Shown here one piece after another: positions 47,628-57,997 of a stretch of DNA of 64,000 nucleotides (the stretch's first letter is position 1; each line of letters begins with the position of its first letter). The position numbers and the translations under genes were made by a program. Below the pieces are notes generated by a model. It did no database searches. It worked only from the letters and a program-made list of their open reading frames with translations, and was not told where the DNA came from. This stretch comes from Epiperipatus broadwayi (lineage: Eukaryota; Onychophora; Udeonychophora; Euonychophora; Peripatidae). The stretch lies in the NCBI GenBank assembly GCA_028023455.1, contig JAQFVV010000450.1, positions 374,001-438,000 on the forward strand, read 5' to 3'.

Positions 47628-48022
47628 TTAAATAAAGCTATAATCTTAGTACATGCGCCTTGAGTGATTAATTTATTACAAGAAAGACCTCAACAAATCT
47701 AAACGCAAGATTCGACTTTATAAAGATAAGAGCGCGGCCAATTCTTATCTTCAACTTATTAAGTCCACTATTGAAGGATTTTGCGATCGTTAATGTTTAA
47801 CAGAAATAGTGAACTTAAACAGTGAAGAATTTATTAGCTTCACGCTCCCAAATCAAAATGCTTTAGATTTGCCTATATATTAAGAAAAATAGCTTGAAGA
47901 TAGGAGTAGGCTGCTCTTATCTTTATAAAGTTGAATCTTGCATTTAGATTTGTAGAGGTCTCTCTTGTAATAAATTAATCACTCAAGGCGCATGTGCTAA
48001 GGTTATAGCCTTATTTAAGTAT
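47628..48022. mobile_element. MITE with about 100-bp terminal inverted repeats
   Basis: The left end TACTTAAATAAAGCTATAAT...CATGCGCCTTGAGTGATTAA is mirrored at the right (AATCACTCAAGGCGCATGTG...TATTTAAGTA), extending inward to GATAAGAGC/GCTCTTATC. A diverged relative seems to lie near 26.0-26.18 kb (GGCTGCTCTTATCTTCATAA). It sits about 100 bp upstream of the PTPN23-like exon, within an intron. Confidence 0.8.
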
Positions 48023-48186
48023 TATGTGCTGACATTGCACTTAATAAGAATTAATATATACTATATCATTTAAAAGATTAAGCCTGTCACAATAACAGAT
48101 ATTATGATTTTCATAAAATCTGAAAATAAATACACATTCATGAGGATAAATTATATTTCTGCTTTTATTATATTATATTAAGTAAT

Positions 48187-48323
48187 AATATAAAATAGAA
48201 AATCATATAACATTACAATACTAGCCAAAAAACAAAATTTTACTAAAATTCTTGCAGAACCATGGTTTCATCTATTTTAAAAATAGATCATTTCAAGTGA
48301 AATTCAACAACATATATATCTAC
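48187..48323 (-). repeat. Left outer arm of the PLE-C cluster
   Basis: AAAATAGAAAATCATATAAC...GTGAAATTCAACAACATATA is the inverted counterpart of about 54290-54430. It contains an HHR-like segment on the minus strand (about 48302-48252: CACTTGAAATG, a TCTATTTT/AAAATAGA helix II, GAAAC, GTT) that is more decayed than the right-hand one. Confidence 0.6.
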
Positions 48324-48329
48324 AAAACA

Positions 48330-48410
48330 AAATGATCTTCCCATCATTCATTTAAAAAAGAAAGGTGTTTTTGAAGTGAATGATGGGAAGACTCTTTTGT
48401 TTTGTGTGTG
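48330..48410. repeat. Hairpin next to PLE-C
   Basis: GATCTTCCCATCATTCATTT is inverted as AAGTGAATGATGGGAAGACT around a short loop (48345-48372). The outer ACAAAACAAAA/TTTTGTTTTGT extends the arms with mismatches. Confidence 0.7.
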
Positions 48411-48478
48411 TATATATATATCATCAAAACTACCCCAAATCTAAAATTAAACCAGACCAGCATAAAAATAATATTAAA

Positions 48479-48522
48479 ACACAACCTAAGGTTTCACTGC
48501 TACAAGCAGACTTCTCAAGTGT
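48479..48522 (-). ncRNA. Hammerhead-like motif with U3/A8, PLE-C copy 1
   Basis: Minus-strand reading is identical in layout to 54139-54182: ACAC, TTGAGAA, a CTGC/GCAG helix II with loop TTGTA, GAAA, ACC-TTA-GGT helix III, U17, GTGT. It lies about 45 bp after the PLE-C stop codon. Confidence 0.5.
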
Positions 48523-48566
48523 AAAGAACTACAAAAAAAAAAAAACTACACAATATATATATACTA

Positions 48567-50965
48567 TTAAAAACTACCCACAAATCCATTCACTTCCCAT
48601 CCACCCTTAATATTAAAAGAACTCTTAAATAAGTTAATTGCTTCAGAATAATAAATTTTCAATAATAAAGACTCTTTAATTCTTCTTTTGATTTCATTTC
48701 TCTCAAAGAAGACAACCTTAGCTTCATCAAAATCAATAGTGTGGCCTGTATCTTTTTCATGGACATACAAAGCAGAACTAAGATATCTATTTTTAACTCT
48801 ACTTTTATGAATCTTTATTCTTTCATTTAAACTCAAACTACTCTGACCTATGTAAACCTTCTTACAAAATAAACAAGGAATAAAATATACTACACCAGGA
48901 ATAGTCTTTCTATCAAAAACTTCTTTTGTATTATTTAATAAATTATTCAATGTAACACCCCTTTTCCAAGCAATTTTCTTATTTCCAAACAATTTACTAT
49001 TTCTACACACAATTTTATAAGAAGACAATTTAAATGGCAAAGAAATAAAATCATATTTTTCTTTAACCTTTACATCCTTACAAATATTACTATTAAATAA
49101 AATACTTTTAACAAATTTATCAGAGTATCCAACACTCAAATAATCTTTATAAAATTGATATTTCTGAAACAAAGCTACCCCACTAGAATTATTTAATTTA
49201 ATATTCCTATGACAATAATTCCTTAAAGCAGCTACTTTATGAGATACAGACTGATAGCTATCAGGTTTAATTATAGATCTTAATTCTTTACTTTTAACTA
49301 AATGACTGCACAATAAACAATTAGTTTCTATATTTCTAATCACCAAAAGATCTAAAAATTTTAACTTACCAAAATCTAACCCCCCTCCTTCTAACACAAA
49401 TTTTATAGAAGGATCAAAACAATTAAACTCATTTACAAATTCCTTCAATTTATCATTCTCAACTACAAATAAACAATCATCAACATATCTGACAAATAAT
49501 TTTACATATATAAACAATTCTTTTTAATAATAATTTCCTCTTCCATAAAACTAATATAAACTGAACATACTAAAGGAGAAATAATATAATCTATTATCCA
49601 CCCTTCCTTAATCTTATAACAATTACCTTTATAAGTAAAATACATAGAATCTTCCAATAACAAAAGCAAATCTTTAATTACCTTAATTTTATTTTTTGAT
49701 AAAAAACTTTTCTTAATCAATACAGACAAAAGAACATCAATACTGCTTAGCCTATTAACAGACTGATACATATTTTCAATATCTAAACTTCCAAATACCC
49801 AATTACTTTCCATTTTAAAATTATTAATCTTATCAAAAGCCTCAAAAGAAGAAGAAACTGTGTACTGACCAAAATCAACAAATTGTTTTAAAAAATTATT
49901 TAAGAATCTAGAAATACCCTCTACAACACTACCTGTAAAATCAAAAATAAATCTTAAAGGAAAACCATCTTTATGAGTTTTAATATTCACAAACATCTTA
50001 GCTGATGTAAAATCATTAGGATAGCATTTTAAATAATCTACTCTATTAAAATTTTTTAAATTAACCATTTTCTTCATAATATCTATCAATTTTCTTTTAA
50101 TCAAATTACCTGGATTTTTATCTAACAACATATATTTACCATTATTTAATTCTCTATCCATTTTCTCTTTGAATTCATCTCCTTTCATAATAACAAACCT
50201 ACCAGCTTTGTCTTCAGGAGAAATGATTACATCATTAGCAATTAACCTATTTTTAAGATGTTTAATCTCAGCAGGATTAATAACACATTTTTCTTTCCCT
50301 TTTAAACTTTTATTCAAAATCGATTGAATACCAACTTTCTGCTCATCACTCAAATTACTAGATTCAATAGACAAAATTGTATCAAAAACTATATTTTTTG
50401 AATGAAATGGAACAAAATTAGGGCCTTTACCAAGAATATCTAATTCTCTATCATATAACTTCAAATCCAAAAGATTAACAACTCTATCCTCAGAAATTTT
50501 ATTCTCATACCCTTTATCACTACAATAAACTTTATTAACTTTCCTAAACAACCACTTTAATTTTTTTTCATATTTTTTACAATAGAAATTTAACCTATTC
50601 TGTCTAAATTGTCTCATAAAAAAATTCAAAATTGAATAATTAAAATCTTGCCTCCTTTCTAAATAATATCTATTCCTTTTATATAGATAAATAAATTTAT
50701 AAAACCTTACAAAAATATCTTTTAAAAAACTATTCAATATATATGTTTGTAACTTAAAAACTAAATTTTTATTTTGAAGTAACTTTTTATTTCTACTAAA
50801 ATTAATAACACAGCACCTAGGAAAAACACTAAATTCCCTACATTTTTTAAGAAAATAAATCTGTCATCGTAAAGACTCTATCCTATCACTCAATTTAGAC
50901 AAAATTTTAATCCTTCTAATATCATTAAATGGAAAATTATTAAAAACTAAACTCCACAAACCCAT
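48567..50965 (-). pseudogene. PLE-C reverse transcriptase/GIY-YIG endonuclease, two lesions
   Basis: About 800 codons from a likely start at 50965 (MGLWSLVFNN). The N-terminal block includes DIRRIKILSKLSDRIESLR, a TGA stop (50866-50864), then QIYFLKKCREFSVFPRC. RT: DKAGRFVIMKGDEF, FVNIKTHKDGFPLRFIFDFT, motif A WVFGSLDIENMYQSVN, motif B region GWIIDYIISPLVCSVY (unusual; the common MGSPLSP is replaced), motif C FVRYVDDCLFV, then KFLDLLVI. Nuclease: VVYFIPCLFCKKVYIGQSS, Arg in LNERIKIHKSR, VHEKDTGHTIDFDEA, catalytic-type Glu in KRRIKESLLL. A 2-bp TA expansion near 49505 (copy 2 lacks it) shifts the frame just before YVDD. Otherwise remarkably intact. Confidence 0.85.
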
Positions 50966-51245
50966 ACTAAAAACCCAAATTACCAATACCCTTATAAATT
51001 AAAACCCAATAAAACCTACACACACTTCTATATATATAACTAAATAAACACATATACTCTTTCAACCCAAACTCAAACAACAAACATAATATACATAAAT
51101 GACATTCAAATATATCAATAATTAAAAACAAAAAAATATATATCAATAATAAAAAATAAATAAATCTTTATACTACATTAGCAAAACTACTCTTAAACGC
51201 AAAAAAACTCATTAAAATGTAAACATTACAAGCATAAAGCTAAAC

Positions 51246-52775
51246 TAGTCAATATAAAATCAAAACTACCCCAAATCTAAAATTAAACCAGACCAGCATA
51301 AAAATAATATTAAAACACAACCTAAGGTTTCACTGCTACAAGCAGACTTCTCAAGTGTAAAGAACTACAAAAAAACTACACAATATATATACTATTAAAA
51401 ACTACCCACAAATCCATTCACTTCCCATCCACCCTTAATATTAAAAGAACTCTTAAATAAGTTAATTGCTTCAGAATAATAAATTTTCAATAATAAAGAC
51501 TCTTTAATTCTTCTTTTGATTTCATTTCTCTCAAAGAAGACAACCTTAGCTTCATCAAAATCAATAGTGTGGCCTGTATCTTTTTCATGGACATACAAAG
51601 CAGAACTAAGATATCTATTTTTAACTCTACTTTTATGAACCTTTATTCTTTCATTTAAACTCAAACTACTCTGACCTATGTAAACATTCTTACGATTAAA
51701 CAAGGAATAAAATATACTACACCAGGAATAGTCTTCTATCAAAAACTTCTTTTGTATTATTTAATAAATTATTCAATGTAACACCCCTTTTCCAAGCAAT
51801 TTTCTTATTTCCAAACAATTTACTATTTCTACACACAATTTTATAAGAAGACAATTTAAATGGCAAAGAAATAAAATCATATTTTTCTTTAACCTTTACA
51901 TCCTTACAAATATTACTATTAAATAAAATACTTTTAACAAATTTATCAGAGTATCCAACACTCAAATAATCTTTATAAAATTGATATTTCTGAAACAAAG
52001 CTACCCCACTAGAATTATTTAATTTAATATTCCTATGACAATAATTCCTTAAAGCAGCTACTTTATGAGATACAGACTGATAGCTATCAGGTTTAATTAT
52101 AGATCTTAATTCTTTACTTTTAACTAAATGACTGCACAATAAACAATTAGTTTCTATATTTCTAATCACCAAAAGATCTAAAAATTTTAACTTACCAAAA
52201 TCTAACCCCCCTCCTTCTAACACAAATTTTATAGAAGGATCAAAACAATTAAACTCATTTACAAATTCCTTCAATTTATCATTCTCAACTACAAATAAAC
52301 AATCATCAACATATCTGACAAATAATTTTACATATAAACAATTCTTTTTAATAATAATTTCCTCTTCCATAAAACTAATATAAACTGAACATACTAAAGG
52401 AGAAATAATATAATCTATTATCCACCCTTCCTTAATCTTATAACAATTACCTTTATAAGTAAAATACATAGAATCTTCCAATAACAAAAGCAAATCATGT
52501 GATCTATGAATTGATCTATGACTTTTATTTTAATTACCTTAATTTTATTTTTTGATAAAGAACTTTTCTTAATCAATACAGACAAAAGAACATCAATACT
52601 GCTTAGCCTATTAACAGACTGATACATATTTTCCATATCTAAACTTCCAAATACCCAATTACTTTCCATTTTAAAATTATTAATCTTATCAAAAACATCA
52701 AAAGAAGAAGAAACTGTGTACTGACCAAAATCAACAAATTGTTTTAAAAAATTATTCAAGAATCTAGAAATACAA
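51246..52775 (-). pseudogene. PLE-C copy 2, 5'-truncated, tandem to copy 1
   Basis: It is nearly identical to copy 1 from the 3' end through the RT domain. Here EEEIIIKKNCLYVKLFVRYVDD is continuous, which proves the frameshift in copy 1 is secondary. Lesions: a 1-bp deletion around 51731 (DRKTIPGV becomes DRRLFLV), a small change near 51695, and a ~40-bp insertion at about 52496-52537 (ATGTGATCTATGAATTGATC). It ends in the RT fingers at ISRFLNNFLKQFVDF, next to the inverted copy 3. Confidence 0.85.
51315..51358 (-). ncRNA. Hammerhead-like motif with U3/A8, PLE-C copy 2
   Basis: Same sequence as in copy 1. Because copy 1's 5' end follows directly on the minus strand's upstream side, this motif sits in the terminal repeat between the two tandem copies. 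Confidence 0.5.
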
Positions 52776-52782
52776 TTTAGAA

Positions 52783-54290
52783 AAACAATTTGTTGATTTT
52801 GGTCAGTACACAGTTTCTTCTTCATTTGAGGCTTTTGATAAGATTAATAATTTTAAAATGGAAAGTAATTGGGTATTTGGAAGTTTAGATATTGAAAATA
52901 TGTATCAGTCTGTTAATAGGCTAAGCAGTATTGATGTTCTTTTGTCTGTATTGATTAAGAAAAGTTCTTTATCAAAATATAAAATTAAGGTAATTAAAGA
53001 TTTGCTTTTGTTATTGGAAGATTCTATGTATTTTACTTATAAAGGTAATTTTTATAAGATTAAGGAAGGGTGGATAATAGGTTATATTATTTCTCCTTTA
53101 GTATGTTCAGTTTATATTAGTTTTATGGAAGAGGAAATTATTATTAAAAAGAATTGTTTATATGTAAAATAATTTGTCAGATATGTTGATGATTGTTTCT
53201 TTGTAGTTGAGAATGATAAATTGAAGGAATTTGTAAATGAATTTAATTGTTTTGATCCTTCTATAAAATTTGTGTTAGAAGGAGGGGGGTTAGATTTTGG
53301 TAAGTTAAAATTTTTAGATCTTTTGGTGATTAGAAATATAGAAACTAATTGTTTATTGTGCAGTCATTTAGTTAAAAGTAAAGAATTAAGATCTATAATT
53401 AAACCTGATAGCTATCAGTCTGTATCTCATAAAGTAGCTGCTTTAAGGAATTATTGTCAAAGGAATATTAAATTAAATAATTCTAGTGGGGTAGCTTTGT
53501 TTCAGAAATATCAATTTTATAAAGATTATTTGAGTGTTGAATACTCTGATAAATTTGTTAAAAGTATTTTATTTAATAGTAATATTTGTAAGGATGTAAA
53601 GGTTAAAGAAAAATATGATTTTATTTCTTTGCCATTTAAATTGTCTTCTTATAAAATTGTGTGTAGAAATAGTAAATTGTTTGGAAATAAGAAAATTGCT
53701 TGGAAAAGGGGTGTTACATTGAATAATTTATTAAATAATACAAAAGAAGTTTTTGATAGAAGACTATTCCTGGTGTAGTATATTTTATTCCTTGTTTATT
53801 TTGTAAGAAGGTTTACATAGGTCAGAGTAGTTTGAGTTTAAATGAAAGAATAAAGGTTCATAAAAGTAGAGTTAAAAATAGATATCTTAGTTCTGCTTTG
53901 TATGTCCATGAAAAAGATACAGGCCACATTATTGATTTTGATGAAGCTAAGGTTGTCTTCTTTGAGAGAAATGAAATCAAAAGAAGAATTAAAGAGTCTT
54001 TATTATTGAAAATTTATTATTCTGAAGCAATTAACTTACTTAAGACTTCTTTTAATATTAAGGGTGGATGGGAAGTGAATGGATTTGTGGGTGGTTTTTA
54101 ATAGTATATATATTGTGTAGTTTTTTTTGTAGTTCTTTACACTTGAGAAGTTTGCTTGTAGCAGTGAAACCTTAGGTTGTGTTTTAATATTATTTTTATG
54201 CTGGTCTGGTTTAATTTTAGATTTGGGGTAGTTTTGATTTTATATTGACTAGTTTAGCTTTATGCTTGTAATGTTTATGTATATATAAAT
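52783..54290 (+). pseudogene. PLE-C copy 3, 5'-truncated, inverted
   Basis: It starts at about the same RT position where copy 2 ends (ACAATTTGTTGATTTTGGTC), so copies 2 and 3 form an inverted repeat with arms of about 1.5 kb and a spacer of roughly ten bases. The reading gives ESNWVFGSLDIENMYQSVNR, GWIIGYIISPLVCSVYISF, a stop just before FVRYVDDCFFV, the FLDLLVIRN block, then a frameshift at DRRLFLV and the GIY-YIG domain (SLNERIKVHKSRVKNRYLSS) ending near 54101. The DRRLFLV lesion is shared with copy 2, so one probably derives from the other. Confidence 0.85.
54139..54182 (+). ncRNA. Hammerhead-like motif with U3/A8, PLE-C copy 3
   Basis: ACAC (54139-54142) pairs with GTGT (54179-54182) as helix I. 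The core is TTGAGAA (54143-54149), where C3 is U and G8 is A. Helix II has a 3-bp TGC/GCA base here (CTGC/GCAG in the other copies). GAAA is at 54166-54169. Helix III is ACC-TTA-GGT with U17 at 54178. All other invariant positions (G5, A6, A9, G12-A14) are kept. C3 and G8 pair with each other in the folded hammerhead, so U3/A8 may be a compensated variant. Confidence 0.5.
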
Positions 54291-54430
54291 ATTGTAGGCA
54301 TGCATCTTGTTGAATTCCACTTGAAAAGGCCTATTTGTTAATAGATGAAACCATAGTTGTGGAATTTTTTTTTTATAAAATTTTGTTTTTACCTAATGTA
54401 ATGTTATCTGATTTTCTATTTTATTTATCA
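54291..54430 (+). repeat. Right outer arm of the PLE-C cluster
   Basis: It is the inverted counterpart of 48187-48323 (shared TGTTGAATT.CACTTGAAA, ATAGATGAAACCAT, AACATTACA...TTTTCTATTTTAT). It is either an extended PLE-C terminus or flanking DNA copied with the array. Confidence 0.65.
54313..54366 (+). ncRNA. Second hammerhead-like motif with U3/A8
   Basis: Helix I is AATTCCAC (54313-54320) with GTGGAATT (54359-54366), a perfect 8 bp. The core is TTGAAAA (54321-54327). Helix II is CTATT/AATAG. GAAAC is at 54347-54351. Helix III is AC-CATA-GT with U17 at 54358. It carries the same paired departure (C3 to U, G8 to A) as the motif 170 bp upstream, though the two sequences are otherwise different. 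Confidence 0.45.
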
Positions 54431-56462
54431 TTACTATTATAGCATTAGGCAGTATTTAATTTTAAATCATATTTACATTACCTTAGTATATTTAAAATAT
54501 GTTTAATACATATAAGTAGTTATAAAAAATATAGGATTTGATTAATTACTGCAAGGCAAAAATATCCTCAACAGCGCCTCATAGATTGTGAGAGTGCCAC
54601 CGTTTTACACTATACATCAAACAGATAATTATAGGTAAAAGTGACTTATCTCAGAATATATAAATACCATGTTTATATAAGACTACTATTCATCTGAAAT
54701 AAAATCGTTGAGAAACAAACAAAATTTTCATCTTTACAATCCAACAAAATTAGCCTTCTTAATCTGCAGAATAAATTAGTATGATTTTAAAAGATCAAAC
54801 AAAAAACTTTGAATAGATTAAGATACAGAAAGTCCAGAAACAACAACTGATGTAAAATTCTAAAAACAAAAACAAAAACAGTAAATTTTTAATGATCAAA
54901 AGAAAGATTACATCCAAAATTTGAGTTCCAAAGATATCTGCATAACAAATAATGTCACATATTTCAATAATACAAAATATATTTTCTTTTTACAAAACCA
55001 TCATGCAGATGCAGTTTGTTAGATTTTATATACAGTTCTTACTACAATGAAAAGGCATGACTACACTCTGAAGATGTTAACAAGCAAAATAAAATTGATC
55101 CAAATATTAACTGTGTAATACACAAAACTTATTTTTGAAATATATATATATATAATCACCAAATAATATATGGATATTATTAATAATAAAATATCACCAG
55201 AAATCCTAGTAGTGTTTGTTATAAAATAAAATAGTATGATTCAAGTGGTATTAGACTGGTTCAATCAAACTATCTAAATGTAATAGAATAGGTTCAAGTT
55301 TATGGGTTTCACTTCACTCGATTTTCTATGGTTCATCTAAAATCATTAAAATACAATAAACACAAATAAATATTTAATGAAAGAAATGTTTGGTACTTGT
55401 TAAAACATCTTATTTGAAACTTGTGCATGCAATAAAAGGAACATCAACTTGGACATTTGCCCTCAAAATAATTTTCATTATAAGCCCAAACGTATAAGAT
55501 CCCCGATATATAGATCTATTTTAAGATATAACAATACACAGAAATATATGTATAAAGGTGATATATGATCCAATCACAATGCTGAAAGCATTTCATTCAA
55601 TTGTTGTTTTCTGTAAAATATTTACTAATCATTCTGTAACTTATTTCAAATCAACAGTCTTCATCAGTTGCTTAGATTGGTGGAATTCCAGGTAGCTGAG
55701 AAAGTATATTGTCCTCCTAGAGAGTATTTAGTTAATCTTTCATGTAGTATAACAACTGATGAATGTTCCCAGGAATTGTGATTGAAATTTATTCATATAT
55801 AAAAACAAAGTGCCTTTAAATGTTCATTTTCTGAGATACAGTATTTGCTATTATTTTTTCTCTAGATTTTTTCTCTCTACATACACCAACATAAAAAAAT
55901 GTTCATTTTTTTTTCTGAATAAAGTGGTTCATGTTTATTGTTTTATACAACAGGAGGGGGTGTCTTCATTCTTAATGTTTGTTTGTTTCTGAAGATAAAA
56001 TTTGTGACCAATGCAAGTTAAATTCCTTTAGTAATAATGATATTAGCATTTAAGAATTTAACAGATACTGTAGGATAGTAAAAGTGCAACATTTACTTTT
56101 AATATATGAAAAATTTATAAATATTAATATTTTAATGTACATATATTTATTTAAAAACATACGAATTAAATAAGAATATAAGTTAACAATAAAAGACTAT
56201 ATACAAAACTGTATATATAAAAATTAAAAACATATTAAACAGAAAAATTCATTTTCATTAATTCAATATATTACTGATTCAGATTAAGAAAGAATTGAAT
56301 TATTCAGCTAAAGAGAAGAAAGCCATTGTGTGGTGTAATCCTTTACTAAATTCACACAATTCTTATTGGGATCTGAAATTATAATTGTTAAAGACTACAA
56401 GAACTTAGATATTTATAACTGACTTATCTAACCAACAATCAGATTATAAAGGAAGTGAATCC
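54431..56462. other. AT-rich DNA, no gene seen
   Basis: A weak hammerhead look-alike at about 55640-55690 was considered and not accepted. Otherwise nothing is supported. Confidence 0.4.
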
Positions 56463-56797
56463 TTAAACAAAGGTTATTAAACAAGGCAAAACTCTCTATA
56501 CAGTAGTACCACCCTGTGTCAACCAGAGTGATCAATGAATGCCAGAAGGCTTGTGCATAAAATTCCTATCTAGTGCCTACTCATCCAATATCCCCAGACT
56601 AGTTTCTGGCTTGTGGCCTTCGTCAGTGAAAAGCCTTGGATGAGTATTTTCTGCACAAGCCTTCTGGCATCCATTGATTACTCTGGTTGGTACAGGGTGG
56701 CACTACTGTATGGAGAGTTTTGCCATGTTTAATAACAATTATGTGCTATTATAAGAGATAATGATCATGTGATGTTTAGTGGTTTAAACAAAGGTTA
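56463..56797 (-). mobile_element. Family I foldback element, complete copy with 14-bp target duplication
   Basis: TTAAACAAAGGTTA flanks the element exactly at 56463-56476 and 56784-56797. Inside, arms of about 95 bp (GGCAAAACTCTCTATACAGT... and ...CTGTATGGAGAGTTTTGCC) pair almost completely. The terminal TGATCATGTGATGTTTAGTG is present only on the right. A 14-bp duplication points to target-primed retrotransposition of an RNA. The RNA would fold into a long rod with the hammerhead at its tip. Confidence 0.8.
56579..56645 (-). ncRNA. Hammerhead ribozyme motif, family I copy 4
   Basis: Minus-strand reading: helix I ACTCATCCAA...TTTTCA, core CTGACGA (56626-56620), helix II GGC-CACAA-GCC with an A-A pair at its base, GAAAC, TAGTC (cleavage between 56597 and 56596), then TGGGG...TTGGATGAGT. 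Helix I has a perfect 10-bp outer block plus TTTCA/TGGGG next to the core. N7 is C here and U in copy 1, while the invariant bases are the same. The ACTAGT helix III is loopless. Confidence 0.65.
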
Positions 56798-57697
56798 AAG
56801 GATACAATTGCATAGACATCTTATATAACAAATTTGAATATTACATATCAAGAAGAGTCACCAAAGCATAGGATTTTCAAAGCAAAAAAAGTATTGAAGA
56901 AATTTTATACAAACCATCTTGAACATATGACGTGTAATTTTTTTAAAAAAAAAAAAACGGTATAAAGTAAACAATTAATGTCAACATAATTATAAAATTT
57001 AATGTGTAGTTTTATAATAAAATAGTACAAACTATAAAAATGTCCAAAACTGACTAAACAAATAATACCCTGCAGAATAATACAAACTGTAATTTCTTAA
57101 TTTCTTAATGAAAAATAGAAATTTGCATAATTTACAAAAACATAATACAAACTAATGAATATATATATATATAATTCAAATATTATTATAGCAATAGATA
57201 GCATTGTTTATTAAGAAATTATTAACATATTACGGCTTCATTATTTTTGCATTGTTAATTACTAAATTGTGTAAGTTTTTGTTATTCAGCAATGTATTAA
57301 TTTTTTGGATAAATTATGTTTTTTCACTCATTTGTACATTAAAACAATGAGTTCTATTAATATACAATTAAAAAAAAAGTTTTCCAATAACGTATATAAC
57401 TAATTCAAATGCTTAGGACCATTCAACGAAGGTTGCATTCTTAAAATTTTTTTATAAAAACTTTTTTTTACATAAATTTTTTATTAATTCAAGCTTAAGT
57501 GATAATTAAAATGCAGTTTTCAAATACATATATATATATTTAACGGATTGAGCATATTTTATCAGTGCAGTACTTTGAAAGAAAATAAGATATAAATTTG
57601 ATTTCAAGTAAATTTAGCAAAAAAAAAATAAAATAATATGCACTATGCATATATATATATATAAAACAAAATAAATGTCCGCTAATATCAATAATAC
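56798..57697. other. AT-rich DNA, no gene seen
   Basis: Nothing is supported in this stretch. Confidence 0.45.
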
Positions 57698-57843
57698 AAT
57701 AACGAAACTTAAATATATTCCATTTTGAAAGTTGAGTTGAAAATGATTATGAATATAATCGAAAATATTTCTTTATGAGTTTTTATTTATATTGTATTAT
57801 AAATTGTTTACCGTTGTTTGGAATATATTTAAGTTTCGTTATT
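57698..57843. mobile_element. Short MITE, 25-bp perfect inverted ends
   Basis: AATAACGAAACTTAAATATA (arm to 57722) is perfectly inverted at 57819-57843. The interior is A/T-rich without coding capacity. Confidence 0.75.
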
Positions 57844-57997
57844 ATATATATATCATTTATAGATAATAGATTTTTTAAAAAAATGCAGTTATAAAATGGT
57901 GGATGTCTTAAAGTTATTTTTTTTTAATGAATTGACATGTAAATAAACATTAATAATTAAAGAAAAAATATTTAACATTAGCTGAAATCTCTATAAA

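Larger units (their letters stand above)
48425..51245 (-). mobile_element. Penelope-like element PLE-C, copy 1 (longest)
   Basis: The non-coding 3' end (48425-48566) has the HHR-like motif, followed by the coding region 50965-48567 and about 280 bp of A/T-rich 5' sequence up to the 3' end of copy 2. Copies 1 and 2 are head-to-tail, the arrangement typical of PLEs. Copy 1 lacks the last ~40 bases of the 3' end (CTAGTTTAGCTTTATGCTTG) that copies 2 and 3 share. Confidence 0.85.

Noticed and set aside
55640-55690. Minus-strand CTGATGA ... GAAAT, a possible hammerhead
   Set aside because: Helix II would have only three weak pairs and helix III does not close properly. The core alone is not enough.
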